Part shown: positions 17,701-26,138 of the stretch, piece after piece
Position numbering within the stretch: position 1 is the first letter of the stretch
Layout: each line of letters begins with the position of its first letter
Assembly: GCF_015223105.1 (NCBI RefSeq)
Contig: NZ_JADFTZ010000001.1
Coordinates: 434,001-498,000, forward strand
DNA length: 64,000 bases
Source of the DNA: Flavobacterium proteolyticum
GTDB taxonomy: Bacteria; Bacteroidota; Bacteroidia; Flavobacteriales; Flavobacteriaceae
Reading direction: 5' to 3'
The notes under the pieces: generated by a model
What the model was told of the DNA's origin: nothing
Seen by the model: only the letters and a program-made list of their open reading frames with translations
Database searches by the model: none
Made by a program: the position numbers and the translations under genes

Positions 17701-18445
17701 TTTAACCAATGCAAAACTCGAGTACAAACGTTTAGCTAGTTGGAAAAGCAAACAAAACTTCAAAAACGAAGATGAAGATGAATATTATGAAGAAGACGAA
17801 GCTCCAATAGAAGATTTTATAAGTTATTATACCATTTTATATCCGTTTAAAGCAGAAAAAGATGTGGCACAGTTAATTAAAAAAGCAACCGATTTAAAAA
17901 TTGAAAAATTAGATTTGGCTTTTGCTGAAGTACAATTGGAAAAAACTAATCAAGTTGATTCTCAAACGATGGATAAAATTGTTGAAAATGAAAAAATTCA
18001 ATTTATTGGATTCTTAATGATGCATCACATGAAGCAAAATTCGTTTTTAACAAAATATGACCCAAAAACTATTGCTTTGGCTGCCGAAATTTACTCTGAA
18101 GACATCGATAAGAAAAAAGATTCATTGTCCTTCTATGATTCTAAAGAGATTCGATTCAATGGTAAAAAAATCACGTATTTCTTTTTCAAAAAAATCAATA
18201 TCGAAGAGAACTCATACAACACCAATCAACAAAAAATTAGCGGTATAGCATTTATAACAGAAAACGGAAAAATTAACATCAAGGAATATTGCAAATTAAT
18301 TGCTACAACTTATTTAGAAGAAAAAGAAATAGATGCAATAATTAAAAGCATGATTGACGAATCGTTAAACGATAATCACAGAAGAGCTTCCTATGGTAAA
18401 TTAAAAATAAACAATAATCTTTTTGAAAACTTAGAAGAATATTAA
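14738..18445 (+). CDS. Large exported protein with TraB/GumN-fold domain and HEAT-like repeats
   Basis: 1235 residues beginning at a TTG codon with a signal peptide (MKKIALLFALISVSLVAQ). The first 290 residues are a TraB/GumN (Tiki-fold) domain: GSMH at 42-45, a Glu in IANESEP, and the second GxxH box GAAHLPG near 255. These motifs carry the proposed metal and catalytic residues. The following 900 residues have no clear family; around residues 800-900 there are helical repeats of HEAT type, and an acidic EDEDEYYEEDE patch lies near 1010. Most family members have only the first domain, so the long tail is unusual. The next gene starts one base after its stop. Confidence 0.75.
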   Translation: MKKIALLFALISVSLVAQEKKYQSLLWEISGNGLQKKSYVYGSMHVSDKVSYHLSDNFFKHLQEADIIANESEPRTWTTLFDLFSFYSQYANQGKFYTNFYIQPIEKDNLYPLFRSSNYNLISLLTRTNEAQKDYQEETYLDMFIYRTGRKFNKKTVGLEDVKKSTLNIMKAQAKMDETEVDKNRQAILKILKNKSYDQALNDFYREKDLDMIDSLTMLSSPKSFLKAMLFDRNIEMVKNMDSIMKTGSLFSAIGAAHLPGPKGVIELLRAKGYKVTPVFGNYTEKGKAAKKQIEEYFTKPELKNRATADGMISLPLFEIVLENGEDLESPDLVNGGYVNVKRKLLNDFLNKKNKTFNVKTLDSLFYENIPGEILEKKSFQEKNYWVYDIKSKTKTGNAQRYRYYITPLEIISVIMGGEGDYVRRFEEDIFSKIEIKNSKNTWEKISPIKGNFEVQVPAYNTYTGNKNNGKDNSDIAITALDEKKKSFYFLIEKTLSEIDNLENSEYELKRIHQEFYAQHELDSTQTKFNKERIAFFSKSSIENREIQLKSQLNGNKYYLLGTVNAEDTDTKRFFDSFEIKPSLESESYRIFRDTTNHFSIEIPEKQNEHLDFLVEKELQNGNKKKNHFTTQSKNYQFLGSSGSIIQLNYYKYHRYESEKSLDSIWKNYRKQIIGDVNVTTNETPTDIENDNEVIEVTTPGENFNLASEYMFSDWDKKLFPREEKLKIIDEKISFDKDNNIHVFEAMVSKPSSKQAIKYKLLLNGNTIYELSTLVAKDYDNKDPFVEKTFNSIALENKKTENILENKMDLFLNDVRSKHDSIRYSALKSIDYLTIEKADLPKFKTLLNTFKFRDDETEILGELYEKLGRIKSPEVISYLENAYKKEKTNTVIQFAVLRALAFQKSKEAYKKIQELLEYDLPVSDNEYEIIGLFNHFEEDLENSQVLFPNIFQYYSIKEFHEPIVSFTHQLLLKNHGNAKKLKSYKKMILTNAKLEYKRLASWKSKQNFKNEDEDEYYEEDEAPIEDFISYYTILYPFKAEKDVAQLIKKATDLKIEKLDLAFAEVQLEKTNQVDSQTMDKIVENEKIQFIGFLMMHHMKQNSFLTKYDPKTIALAAEIYSEDIDKKKDSLSFYDSKEIRFNGKKITYFFFKKINIEENSYNTNQQKISGIAFITENGKINIKEYCKLIATTYLEEKEIDAIIKSMIDESLNDNHRRASYGKLKINNNLFENLEEY

Positions 18446-18446
18446 T

Positions 18447-19100
18447 ATGTTTCAAAGAAAAAAAGACATTATATACGTTGTTTTAGCTGGAATTTTTATT
18501 ACCAATGCTTTAGTAGCGGAATTAATTGGAGGAAAACTTATCCATGTTGGCAACACCGTAATGAGTTTAGGTATTTTACCTTGGCCAATTGTGTTCATCA
18601 CAACCGATTTAATCAATGAATATTTTGGTGAAAAAGGAGTAAAAAAACTATCCTTCATAACAGCTGGATTAATTGCCTACACCTTTTTCTTATTGCTAAT
18701 TGGGCTTCAAATTCCAGCAGTAAAAGGCGATGGCTTAATAACCGACGAACAATTCACTGCTGTTTTCGGGCAAAGTATGTGGATTATTGTGGGAAGTATT
18801 ACGGCTTTTTTAGTTTCCCAATTAATTGACGTTACCATTTTCCATTTTGTCAAAAACCGAACAGGAAAAAAGATGATTTGGTTAAGAAGTACGGGGTCAA
18901 CAGTGATTTCGCAACTTTTTGATAGTTTCATTGTACTCGGAATTGCCTTTTGGCTACCGGGAAAAATCGATACCAAAATGTTTATTGCATCTGCATTAAC
19001 AGGCTACACTGTGAAGTTGTTAATTGCTGTTGGATTAACGCCTCTAATTTACTTAGGTCATTATTTAATAGAAAAATATTTAGCAAAAGATGGAAAATAA
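18447..19100 (+). CDS. yhhQ: Queuosine precursor transporter (YhhQ/VUT family)
   Basis: 217 residues with about six membrane helices. The family signature is clear: NALVAELIGGKL near the start, PIVFITTDLINEYFGEK, and RSTGSTVISQLFDSFIV. Members import queuine or preQ precursors for tRNA modification. It starts one base after the TraB-fold gene and overlaps tag by 11 bases, so it belongs to a four-gene run. No queuosine synthesis gene is in the window. Confidence 0.9.
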   Translation: MFQRKKDIIYVVLAGIFITNALVAELIGGKLIHVGNTVMSLGILPWPIVFITTDLINEYFGEKGVKKLSFITAGLIAYTFFLLLIGLQIPAVKGDGLITDEQFTAVFGQSMWIIVGSITAFLVSQLIDVTIFHFVKNRTGKKMIWLRSTGSTVISQLFDSFIVLGIAFWLPGKIDTKMFIASALTGYTVKLLIAVGLTPLIYLGHYLIEKYLAKDGK

Positions 19101-19650
19101 AACCCGTTGCGCTTGGTGCGAAAAAGACGATTTATATAGAAATTATCACGATAACGAATGGGGAAAGCCGGTTTATGAAGATGAAACTATTTTTGAATTC
19201 CTAATTCTAGAAACGTTTCAAGCAGGATTGAGTTGGTATACTGTTTTAGCCAAAAGAGAAAATTTCAGAAAAGCATTTGACAATTTCGATTTAATGAAAA
19301 TAGCGAATTATTCGGAAGACAAAATGGATGCATTAGCAGAAGATGCTGGAATTATTCGAAACAAATTAAAAATCAAAGCTACCGTTACTAATGCACAAGC
19401 TTTTATAAAAGTTCAGGAAGAGTTTGGGACATTCTCTAAATATATTTGGGGCTTTGTAGATGGAAAACCTATTGATAACAAACCCAAAACCCTAAGCGAT
19501 ATTAAAGCTACTACTCCAATTTCAGATGCTTTAAGCAAAGATTTAAAAAAACGCGGATTCAAATTTGTGGGTTCAACAGTTATGTATGCGCACATGCAAG
19601 CTACCGGAATGGTAAATGATCATGTTTTAGATTGCCACACAAGAAAATAA
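19090..19650 (+). CDS. tag: DNA-3-methyladenine glycosylase I
   Basis: 186 residues. The N-terminal [22 protein letters not shown], the [19 protein letters not shown] block, and the late DHVLDCHTR with zinc-ligand Cys and His match the Tag family, which removes 3-methyladenine in base excision repair. It overlaps the transporter gene by 11 bases and is followed after four bases by the VF530 gene. Confidence 0.96.
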   Translation: MENKTRCAWCEKDDLYRNYHDNEWGKPVYEDETIFEFLILETFQAGLSWYTVLAKRENFRKAFDNFDLMKIANYSEDKMDALAEDAGIIRNKLKIKATVTNAQAFIKVQEEFGTFSKYIWGFVDGKPIDNKPKTLSDIKATTPISDALSKDLKKRGFKFVGSTVMYAHMQATGMVNDHVLDCHTRK

Positions 19651-19654
19651 AAAA

Positions 19655-19867
19655 ATGAACAACGACCCACTTCACGGAAAATCTTTAAAAACGATTGTAG
19701 AACAATTGGTTGACTTTTATGGTTTTGATACTTTGGCAGAACTTATTAACATCAATTGCTTCAAAGAAAATCCATCGGTAAATTCTATTCTGAAATTCTT
19801 AAGAAAAACCGATTGGGCAAGAAAAAAAGTGGAAGAATTGTATGTGAGAACTTTGCCGAAGCTTTAA
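19655..19867 (+). CDS. VF530-family DNA-binding protein
   Basis: 70 residues matching the VF530/DUF2132 family throughout: [40 protein letters not shown] and [12 protein letters not shown] solved family member is annotated as DNA-binding; the cellular role is unknown. It is the last gene of the run, and a terminator lies 5 bases after the stop. Confidence 0.9.
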   Translation: MNNDPLHGKSLKTIVEQLVDFYGFDTLAELININCFKENPSVNSILKFLRKTDWARKKVEELYVRTLPKL

Positions 19868-19871
19868 AAAC

Positions 19872-19898
19872 AAAAAGGCTGTCATCTGACAGCCTTTT
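19872..19898. terminator. Bidirectional terminator between convergent operons
   Basis: AAAAGGCTGTCA pairs with TGACAGCCTTTT (19873-19884 with 19887-19898), flanked by A and T runs. It can serve the VF530 gene and, on the other strand, the LamG gene ending at 19993. Confidence 0.85.
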
Positions 19899-19992
19899 AT
19901 TTACAAACTATAAATATAAATACCTAGTAAAGTTAATATTACATAAAGTAGTATTAATAAAATTTCAAACTTATATTTATAGAGAAACTTCA

Positions 19993-22900
19993 TTAATTTT
20001 TAATCAATTTATGTGACTCAGAATTACCATTGGCATCTGTAGCTTTTAATAAATAAACTCCAGTATTAATGTTTGAAATATCAATACTATTTGTTCCACT
20101 TACTAATTGTTGGTTGTATACCAATTTCCCTAACAAATCATAAATTTCAACAGCAATAACTTGTTGCGAAACAATATTAAAAATTCCAGTTGAAGGATTT
20201 GGATAAATAGCAATTCTAGTTACATTGTCAAAATCTGAATTTCCTAAAGTTGCACAAGTATTACCTGTTGTAATTGTTGATCCTGATCTCCAGTTTGAAG
20301 TAGCTCCTGTTAAAGCAAAACTAGTTAAAATTCCATTATTTGCATTACTAGAACTATCAAGAAGTGAAGTAACCGATGAATTATTCACAATATCATTTCC
20401 TTGGTTAAACTTATAATAAGCAACTAATTCAGGTTGTGTTTGTGCTTCACAATTCATTGTATTCATAATATCTGTAGCTGTTAAAGCCATATCCCACAAT
20501 TTAACTTCGTCTATATCACCATCAAATCTTTCAGACGTGTTAGATCCAATACTAAAACTAGTTGTTCTCGAAGGAATTACTCCTGTTTTTGCAGATGAAT
20601 TAGCTAATATTCCGTCAATATAGATTCTCATTGTAGTTCCATCCCAAGTTCCTGTAACATGTTGCCAAGTATTTAGAACAACAGAACCTACAGCTGATAC
20701 ACTTGTATAACCACTTCCGCTATCTAACCAAAAAGCATAATTTGCTCCATCACGTCTTAGCATCATTTGCATAGAATTATTATTCGTTGGATAATTATAA
20801 TTACCTACAATAGTTCCTAAACCAGAATTAGTTTCAGATCTTACCCAAGCTTGGATAGTAACTTTTGTTTTACCTGTAAAATAAGTAGTTAATCCAGAAC
20901 CCAAATCTACCACATCATCAATTCCATCAAAATTCAAATGAGTTGCAGGTGCAGGTGCGTTAACTGTTACCACAATTTCAACTCTAGCACTCTCACAACC
21001 ATTTGCATTTGTTGAAGAAACCCAGTAAGAAGTATTTCCAACTGTTGCTGTTGAAGGAGTTGGTGCAGAAGCTGAACCAACTCCTCCAGATGCAGTTGTG
21101 TACCAAAGTAATCCCGTACCATTTGTTCCAGTAGTTGCTGTTAAAGCCGAAGCTGTAGAGCCTTGAGTATAAACAACTGGAGTAGTTACTGTTGCAACTG
21201 ATGGAATTATCGAACCTGTTATTACAGGAGAACCTGCCAACCAGTTTGATGTTGCAGCTGTCAAAGTAAAATTAGTTAACGTTCCATTTGGACCCGTAGA
21301 TGCTGTTAAAGTAGTTATTGCTACATTATTAGATGCATCGAAACCTTGATTAAATTTATAGTATGCAATTAAACCAGTTTCTGTCCCTTGTAATTCACAA
21401 TTCTTTGAACCATTAATTTGTTCTGCTGTTCTAACATTTGTCCAAATTCTAACTTCATCTATATTACCTGTGAATCTTTCTGGACTAGCAGCTTGATTAT
21501 TTCCTATCATTAAGTTATTAGTAGTTGTTGCAAAACTACTTTCAGTTACACCTGTTGTTGTACCAGCTAAAACACCATTAATATAGATTTTCAAATCAGA
21601 ACCATTCCATACTCCTGCAATATGTTGCCAAGTATTAACTAAGACAGCATTACTAGCGGTAACATTTTTGAAAACCCCTGGAGTACCGCTAATCCAAAAA
21701 GTATAATTTGCATTATCTCTTCGCATTAAAAACTGCATATTACCACCCGTTGGATTTGCATAATTCCCAACAATTACTCCTAATCCTGTGTTTGTAGAAG
21801 GTTTTACCCAAGCTTCCACTGTAATAGTGTTTAATGGGTCTAATACAGAATTTAATGTATTACCACAATTCACTATATCGTTAACACCATCAAAGTTTAA
21901 ATGAGTTGCTGGAGTTGTAGAATTAACAATAACAACTATTTGAGAACGTGTACTCTCACAACTAAATTCCGTACTTGAAACATAATATGATACGGTACCT
22001 ACTGTAGCGGTGCTTGGTGTTGGTGCTGTTGTACTTCCTATACCACCCGTTGCTGTTGTGTACCATAACAAACCTGTACCACTACCTGTTGCAGTTAATG
22101 CAGCTGCTGTATCTCCTTGATTATATATTACAGGTGATGTTACTATTGGTGCCGAATTATTACTTTGTCTAACAATAATTTTTGTTCTTGTGCTTTTACA
22201 ACCATTAGAATCTGTAAAATCTACATAATAAAAACCAGTTGCTAATGCCGTTGATGAAGCTAACGCTGTTCCTCCTATAGCTTGACTGTACCAATTTATG
22301 GTAGCACTTGGAGCTGGAATTAAGTTAGCGACTGTTGCACTAGTACAAAAAGTATGATCTGACGCTACAGGTGGGGCTGGCAAAGTCACACTTGGTGTGT
22401 CTGCTATCCAATTTGAAGTAGCTCCATTTAGTGCAAAATTTAATAGTTCTCCACTATACCTTTCTCCATTATCAATCAAATAATTTATGGTTGAATTGTT
22501 TGCTCCTGCAACTCCTTGATCAAAAAAATAAGAAGCAATTACATTTGAATCATTTGGAGCAGGTTCACAAGTTGCATTTGGAATAACAGAGTTATTTAAT
22601 ATATATATTCTATCAATAGAACCTTGATAAGGGCCATAAGTATTATGAGTACCAAAATCCGAGTTTCCTATATCTCGTAAAGGAGGATGCACAAAACTTC
22701 TCGGTGATGTTAAACCAGTTTTAACCAATACTCCGTTTATATATAAGCTAGGTTGCTTATTTGTATATACTACTGTAACCCTAGTCCAGCCAGAGATTGC
22801 AACTGGATGTACTAACAAGGCAGGTAAATATCCTCCTGCGTGTTCAAATACGCAAATACCATTTGTACCCACAGAGACTCCAGCACCTGAATGGGTTGCA

Positions 22901-23901
22901 TCATCTACACCATAAGCCCCAACAAGCGTCGGAAATAAAGGATAAGATTGTCCTGTACTACCTGTAATTCCCGCAGTTGCTTCAGTAGGTAATGTAATTG
23001 CTTTTTCAGGTTTTACCCAAAGATCCATTGTAAAATTGTTAGACACTGCAAAGTCAAAAGTAGAAACTTTTACATAGTCATCTACACCATCAAAATGTAA
23101 TGATTTCCCAGTTGAACTTAAAGGTTTAACTAAAACTTTAATTTCTGCTCTTGGTCCTTCGCATCCTGTATTTTGAGAAACATAATAAGATGTTGTTCCT
23201 ACTGTATTGGTAAGAGGAGTTGGAGCGGTTGTACTTCCAGTTCCCCCTGTAGGTGTTGTGTACCAAAACAAATTAGTTCCTACAGCAGTTAAAGGCAAAG
23301 CCTGTTGATTCAAATTATAAACAACATTTGAATTAACTGTTGGTTTTGGCGTAGAACATATTGGATTTAAAGTAGGATATCTATCATAGGATGTCAATGA
23401 AGCGATTTGAAATTGATATGTACTATAGATATCATAGTTAGAAGATCTTGAAATACAAAACTCAATTTCAGTTCTTGTAGTTGTAGATAAAGAGATATTA
23501 TTATTGGAATTATCCGATTTGAAAAAACCTCCTGTAAAACTCCCTGTAGAAATCTGTTGAGTGGTTCCTGTATTATTAGTTACAAATACAGAATTAATAA
23601 AATAAAAATCATTCGCAGTAGAAGATGTTATTGATGTCCAAGCACCACCATTTTTTCTATACTGCAAAGGACTTAAATTAAAACTCCCACTACCTGAAGT
23701 TGAACTATTGTAAATTTCCATTCTTAACCTAAGTGGCTGATTAACAGCTCCTACTAACGTCGCTGCGTTTGTTGCGGCTTTCCAAGTTGAAGCGGTTTGA
23801 TTTCCATCGTCATTTCGCCATCGGTAGTTTCCTTGACGAGCGCTTGCATTCATTAAAAAAGAATGCAACAAGATGAAAATAAATAATAATTTTTTTGTCA
23901 T
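19993..23901 (-). CDS. T9SS-exported LamG-domain surface protein
   Basis: 1302 residues with a signal peptide ending near MNASA. After an N-terminal domain of unknown type come three concanavalin/LamG-like domains starting near 264, 665 and 985 (HFDGVDDYVKV, NFDGVNDIVNCG, NFDGIDDVVDLG). Each is preceded by an Ig-like repeat with the form LxWYTTxxGGxGSxxAPTP. A different Ig-like unit with SDHTFCTSATV lies near 510. The last 75 residues are a type A T9SS sorting domain (IYPNPSTGIFNI, then TGVYLLKA). Adhesion or glycan binding is inferred. The start overlaps the stop of the acyltransferase-like gene by four bases (ATGA). Confidence 0.88.
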   Translation of the reverse strand: MTKKLLFIFILLHSFLMNASARQGNYRWRNDDGNQTASTWKAATNAATLVGAVNQPLRLRMEIYNSSTSGSGSFNLSPLQYRKNGGAWTSITSSTANDFYFINSVFVTNNTGTTQQISTGSFTGGFFKSDNSNNNISLSTTTRTEIEFCISRSSNYDIYSTYQFQIASLTSYDRYPTLNPICSTPKPTVNSNVVYNLNQQALPLTAVGTNLFWYTTPTGGTGSTTAPTPLTNTVGTTSYYVSQNTGCEGPRAEIKVLVKPLSSTGKSLHFDGVDDYVKVSTFDFAVSNNFTMDLWVKPEKAITLPTEATAGITGSTGQSYPLFPTLVGAYGVDDATHSGAGVSVGTNGICVFEHAGGYLPALLVHPVAISGWTRVTVVYTNKQPSLYINGVLVKTGLTSPRSFVHPPLRDIGNSDFGTHNTYGPYQGSIDRIYILNNSVIPNATCEPAPNDSNVIASYFFDQGVAGANNSTINYLIDNGERYSGELLNFALNGATSNWIADTPSVTLPAPPVASDHTFCTSATVANLIPAPSATINWYSQAIGGTALASSTALATGFYYVDFTDSNGCKSTRTKIIVRQSNNSAPIVTSPVIYNQGDTAAALTATGSGTGLLWYTTATGGIGSTTAPTPSTATVGTVSYYVSSTEFSCESTRSQIVVIVNSTTPATHLNFDGVNDIVNCGNTLNSVLDPLNTITVEAWVKPSTNTGLGVIVGNYANPTGGNMQFLMRRDNANYTFWISGTPGVFKNVTASNAVLVNTWQHIAGVWNGSDLKIYINGVLAGTTTGVTESSFATTTNNLMIGNNQAASPERFTGNIDEVRIWTNVRTAEQINGSKNCELQGTETGLIAYYKFNQGFDASNNVAITTLTASTGPNGTLTNFTLTAATSNWLAGSPVITGSIIPSVATVTTPVVYTQGSTASALTATTGTNGTGLLWYTTASGGVGSASAPTPSTATVGNTSYWVSSTNANGCESARVEIVVTVNAPAPATHLNFDGIDDVVDLGSGLTTYFTGKTKVTIQAWVRSETNSGLGTIVGNYNYPTNNNSMQMMLRRDGANYAFWLDSGSGYTSVSAVGSVVLNTWQHVTGTWDGTTMRIYIDGILANSSAKTGVIPSRTTSFSIGSNTSERFDGDIDEVKLWDMALTATDIMNTMNCEAQTQPELVAYYKFNQGNDIVNNSSVTSLLDSSSNANNGILTSFALTGATSNWRSGSTITTGNTCATLGNSDFDNVTRIAIYPNPSTGIFNIVSQQVIAVEIYDLLGKLVYNQQLVSGTNSIDISNINTGVYLLKATDANGNSESHKLIKN

Positions 23902-25400
23902 AGTTTTAATGATTTAATTGATAAAATAGTATTTATTGATAATATTAGAATTAATAAAATGTAGAATATATTTGGGTACTTTGAGTAAAATGTTTTTTCA
24001 TTATTATTTTTTGTTAATTGTGTATTTGTATAAGCTTCATTGGATTGATTTACTTCAACAATTTCTCCATTGTTTTTTATAAATCCCGAATAACCACAAT
24101 TACTACTAATGACAAAATCTCTATTGTAGGCAACTGCCATAATTCTTGCAATATAGAAATGATATAAACTGATGTAGGAATCTTTAAACCAACCATCATT
24201 ACTTAATACAAAAAAATAATTAGCCCCAAGATTAATTTCTTTTTGTACCTGTGAATTTTCAATTGATTCATTACAAATCAATACTCCTACTTTACCATTT
24301 GCAGTTTTAATTGGTCTTGAATCATTATTTGTAGTGTATTTTAATTTCAAATTATAGTAAAATGGTATCTGAAAATAAGACAACAATGGTTCTTCAAAGC
24401 CTTTTAATAAAATATTCTTTGAATAAAATTGCGGTGACTTTGAATTAGAAATAAAAGCGGCTGAATTCAATGTTTTATCACTGCTAACAGGCTTATTTAC
24501 ACCTATTACATGTATTGCATTACTTTGATTGATTTTTAAAAATTCTGCTACTAAATCGTCGTTCTCTTCAAACACCCAAGGTATAGTAGATTCTGGCCAT
24601 AGTATAAAATCAGGATTACTTTGTGAAGCTTGCTTACATAGCGAAAAATACTCTTGAGCTAATTGACTTCCATTTTTGGCATCCCAACTAATTTTGGGGC
24701 TAATGTTAGCTGTAGCAACACTTACTTTAATTTTTTTCGATTCCAAAGAATCATTTTTTACGTACAAAACATACCCCAACAAATAAAGTGATGGGAGAAA
24801 TACTATCAGATATTTTAGTAGTAATTTAGATTTACGATTAAAATAATCTGCTATACAGGCATTGATAAAAAAAACAATAAAAGTTAGTATTGCAACACCT
24901 CCATATTTACTAAATTGAACCAAATACAAACTATTACTAAGCGTAAATCCAACACGTAAGTTAAGAAATGGTATTCCAATAAATAAATAGGAAAGTAATT
25001 CATCAAATAATGTTAAAACACTTGCTATTGAAAGTAAACTTAAAGCAAAGTATTTAATTGAATAAAATTTCTTGATTATAAAAAAAAGATAAGACAAAAG
25101 AGCATATACCAAACTATAAATAATAGATAACAATACTATGACCGCTACACCAATAATAACCTCAGATGTATATTCTTTTAATGAAGAAAATATCCATTTA
25201 AAAAGAAACAAACCATAAATAAAACCAAAAACAGCGCCTTTTTTTAATGCGTTTTTAGCAGTTTTACTTTGAAACAAAAAATAAAAAAAAGGAACCCAAG
25301 AAATAAGTATCAAAATGACACACATTTCTGTATATGCTAAAGCCGATAAAAATGCAGCAATTATTGTTGAACTATATTCTTTATAAAGGTTTTTAAACAT
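23898..25400 (-). CDS. Apolipoprotein N-acyltransferase-like protein
   Basis: 500 residues. About seven N-terminal membrane helices are followed by a nitrilase-type periplasmic domain and a C-terminal helix, the Lnt architecture. The catalytic triad is recognisable: Glu in LWPESTIPW, Lys in YSKNILLKGFEEP, and Cys in GVLICNESIE, plus the SNDGWF loop. The sequence around the Cys (ICNES) differs from the usual ICYE. Together with the coupling to a LamG surface protein and the two-component pair, this suggests a dedicated paralogue rather than the housekeeping enzyme. It is translationally coupled to the downstream gene. Confidence 0.75.
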   Translation of the reverse strand: MFKNLYKEYSSTIIAAFLSALAYTEMCVILILISWVPFFYFLFQSKTAKNALKKGAVFGFIYGLFLFKWIFSSLKEYTSEVIIGVAVIVLLSIIYSLVYALLSYLFFIIKKFYSIKYFALSLLSIASVLTLFDELLSYLFIGIPFLNLRVGFTLSNSLYLVQFSKYGGVAILTFIVFFINACIADYFNRKSKLLLKYLIVFLPSLYLLGYVLYVKNDSLESKKIKVSVATANISPKISWDAKNGSQLAQEYFSLCKQASQSNPDFILWPESTIPWVFEENDDLVAEFLKINQSNAIHVIGVNKPVSSDKTLNSAAFISNSKSPQFYSKNILLKGFEEPLLSYFQIPFYYNLKLKYTTNNDSRPIKTANGKVGVLICNESIENSQVQKEINLGANYFFVLSNDGWFKDSYISLYHFYIARIMAVAYNRDFVISSNCGYSGFIKNNGEIVEVNQSNEAYTNTQLTKNNNEKTFYSKYPNIFYILLILILSINTILSIKSLKL

Positions 25401-25401
25401 A

Positions 25402-25428
25402 TTTTGAGATAATTCTATCTCAAAAGTA
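25402..25428 (-). promoter_or_regulatory. Promoter with overlapping palindrome before the Lnt-like gene
   Basis: On the minus strand TACTTTTG (25428-25421) matches TAnnTTTG. It overlaps a perfect ten-base inverted repeat, TTTTGAGATA/TATCTCAAAA (25402-25411 with 25416-25425), ending one base before the ATG. A repressor site or start-masking hairpin is possible. Confidence 0.55.
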
Positions 25429-25487
25429 TTATTTTAAAGAATTTTAATGCAGAACTTGGGATAAACAGCAAAAGTTTGTGGACGAAA

Positions 25488-26138
25488 TTAAAAATCAAAT
25501 GAAAAATTTCTAGAAATAGGCATTTCGAACTCGTTAATTTTTAAAGAAGAAGATTTCTTTTGCGTAACTTTTGATTTATTAACCACATAAGAACGATGCA
25601 CTCGACAAAATATATCGGAATCTAATTCTTTATAAAAGTTATCAAGAGTATTTCGGATGGTTATGGTTCTATTTGTTAATTGAATATCAACATAATTCTT
25701 ATCGCTTTTTAGAAAAAGAATGTCTTCAAAATTTACTTTTACCTCATCAAATCCATTTTTAACAATTACGTAATTTACCTTGTTCTTTATTTTGGCTAAT
25801 TCAATTGCAGCAATTAAATCGGATTCTTTAACTGGCTTTGTCAAATACGTAACAGGATTTACCTCAAAGGCTTTTAGCATGGTTTCCTTTTCGGTTTGGC
25901 CTGTAATAAAAATAATTTGACTATTTTCTACAAATTCTTTTGCCCATAAAATACCTGTATCTTTACCATTAAGATTGATATCCAATAAAACAATATCTGG
26001 TTTGTTTAGATTCATTTTTTCCGTTGCTTCCTCAACTGTAAAAGCTAACTCAACACCATTTAAACCATTATCATTTAGTAAATTTTTGATATAATTAGCA
26101 ATTAAAACTTGATCTTCAACTATTAATATTTTAGTCAT
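25488..26138 (-). CDS. LytTR-family response regulator
   Basis: About 216 residues. The receiver domain has the acidic pair in VEDQ, the phosphoacceptor Asp53 in LLDINLNG, and the Lys in YLTKPVKESD. The C-terminal LytTR DNA-binding domain includes ILFLKSDKNYVDIQL and FCRVHRSYVVN. The ATG at 26138 is preferred over the TTG six bases upstream. It overlaps the kinase gene stop by eight bases, so the two are cotranscribed, kinase first. Likely targets include the surface-protein operon 88 bases downstream, but this is inference. Confidence 0.9.
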   Translation of the reverse strand: MTKILIVEDQVLIANYIKNLLNDNGLNGVELAFTVEEATEKMNLNKPDIVLLDINLNGKDTGILWAKEFVENSQIIFITGQTEKETMLKAFEVNPVTYLTKPVKESDLIAAIELAKIKNKVNYVIVKNGFDEVKVNFEDILFLKSDKNYVDIQLTNRTITIRNTLDNFYKELDSDIFCRVHRSYVVNKSKVTQKKSSSLKINEFEMPISRNFSFDF

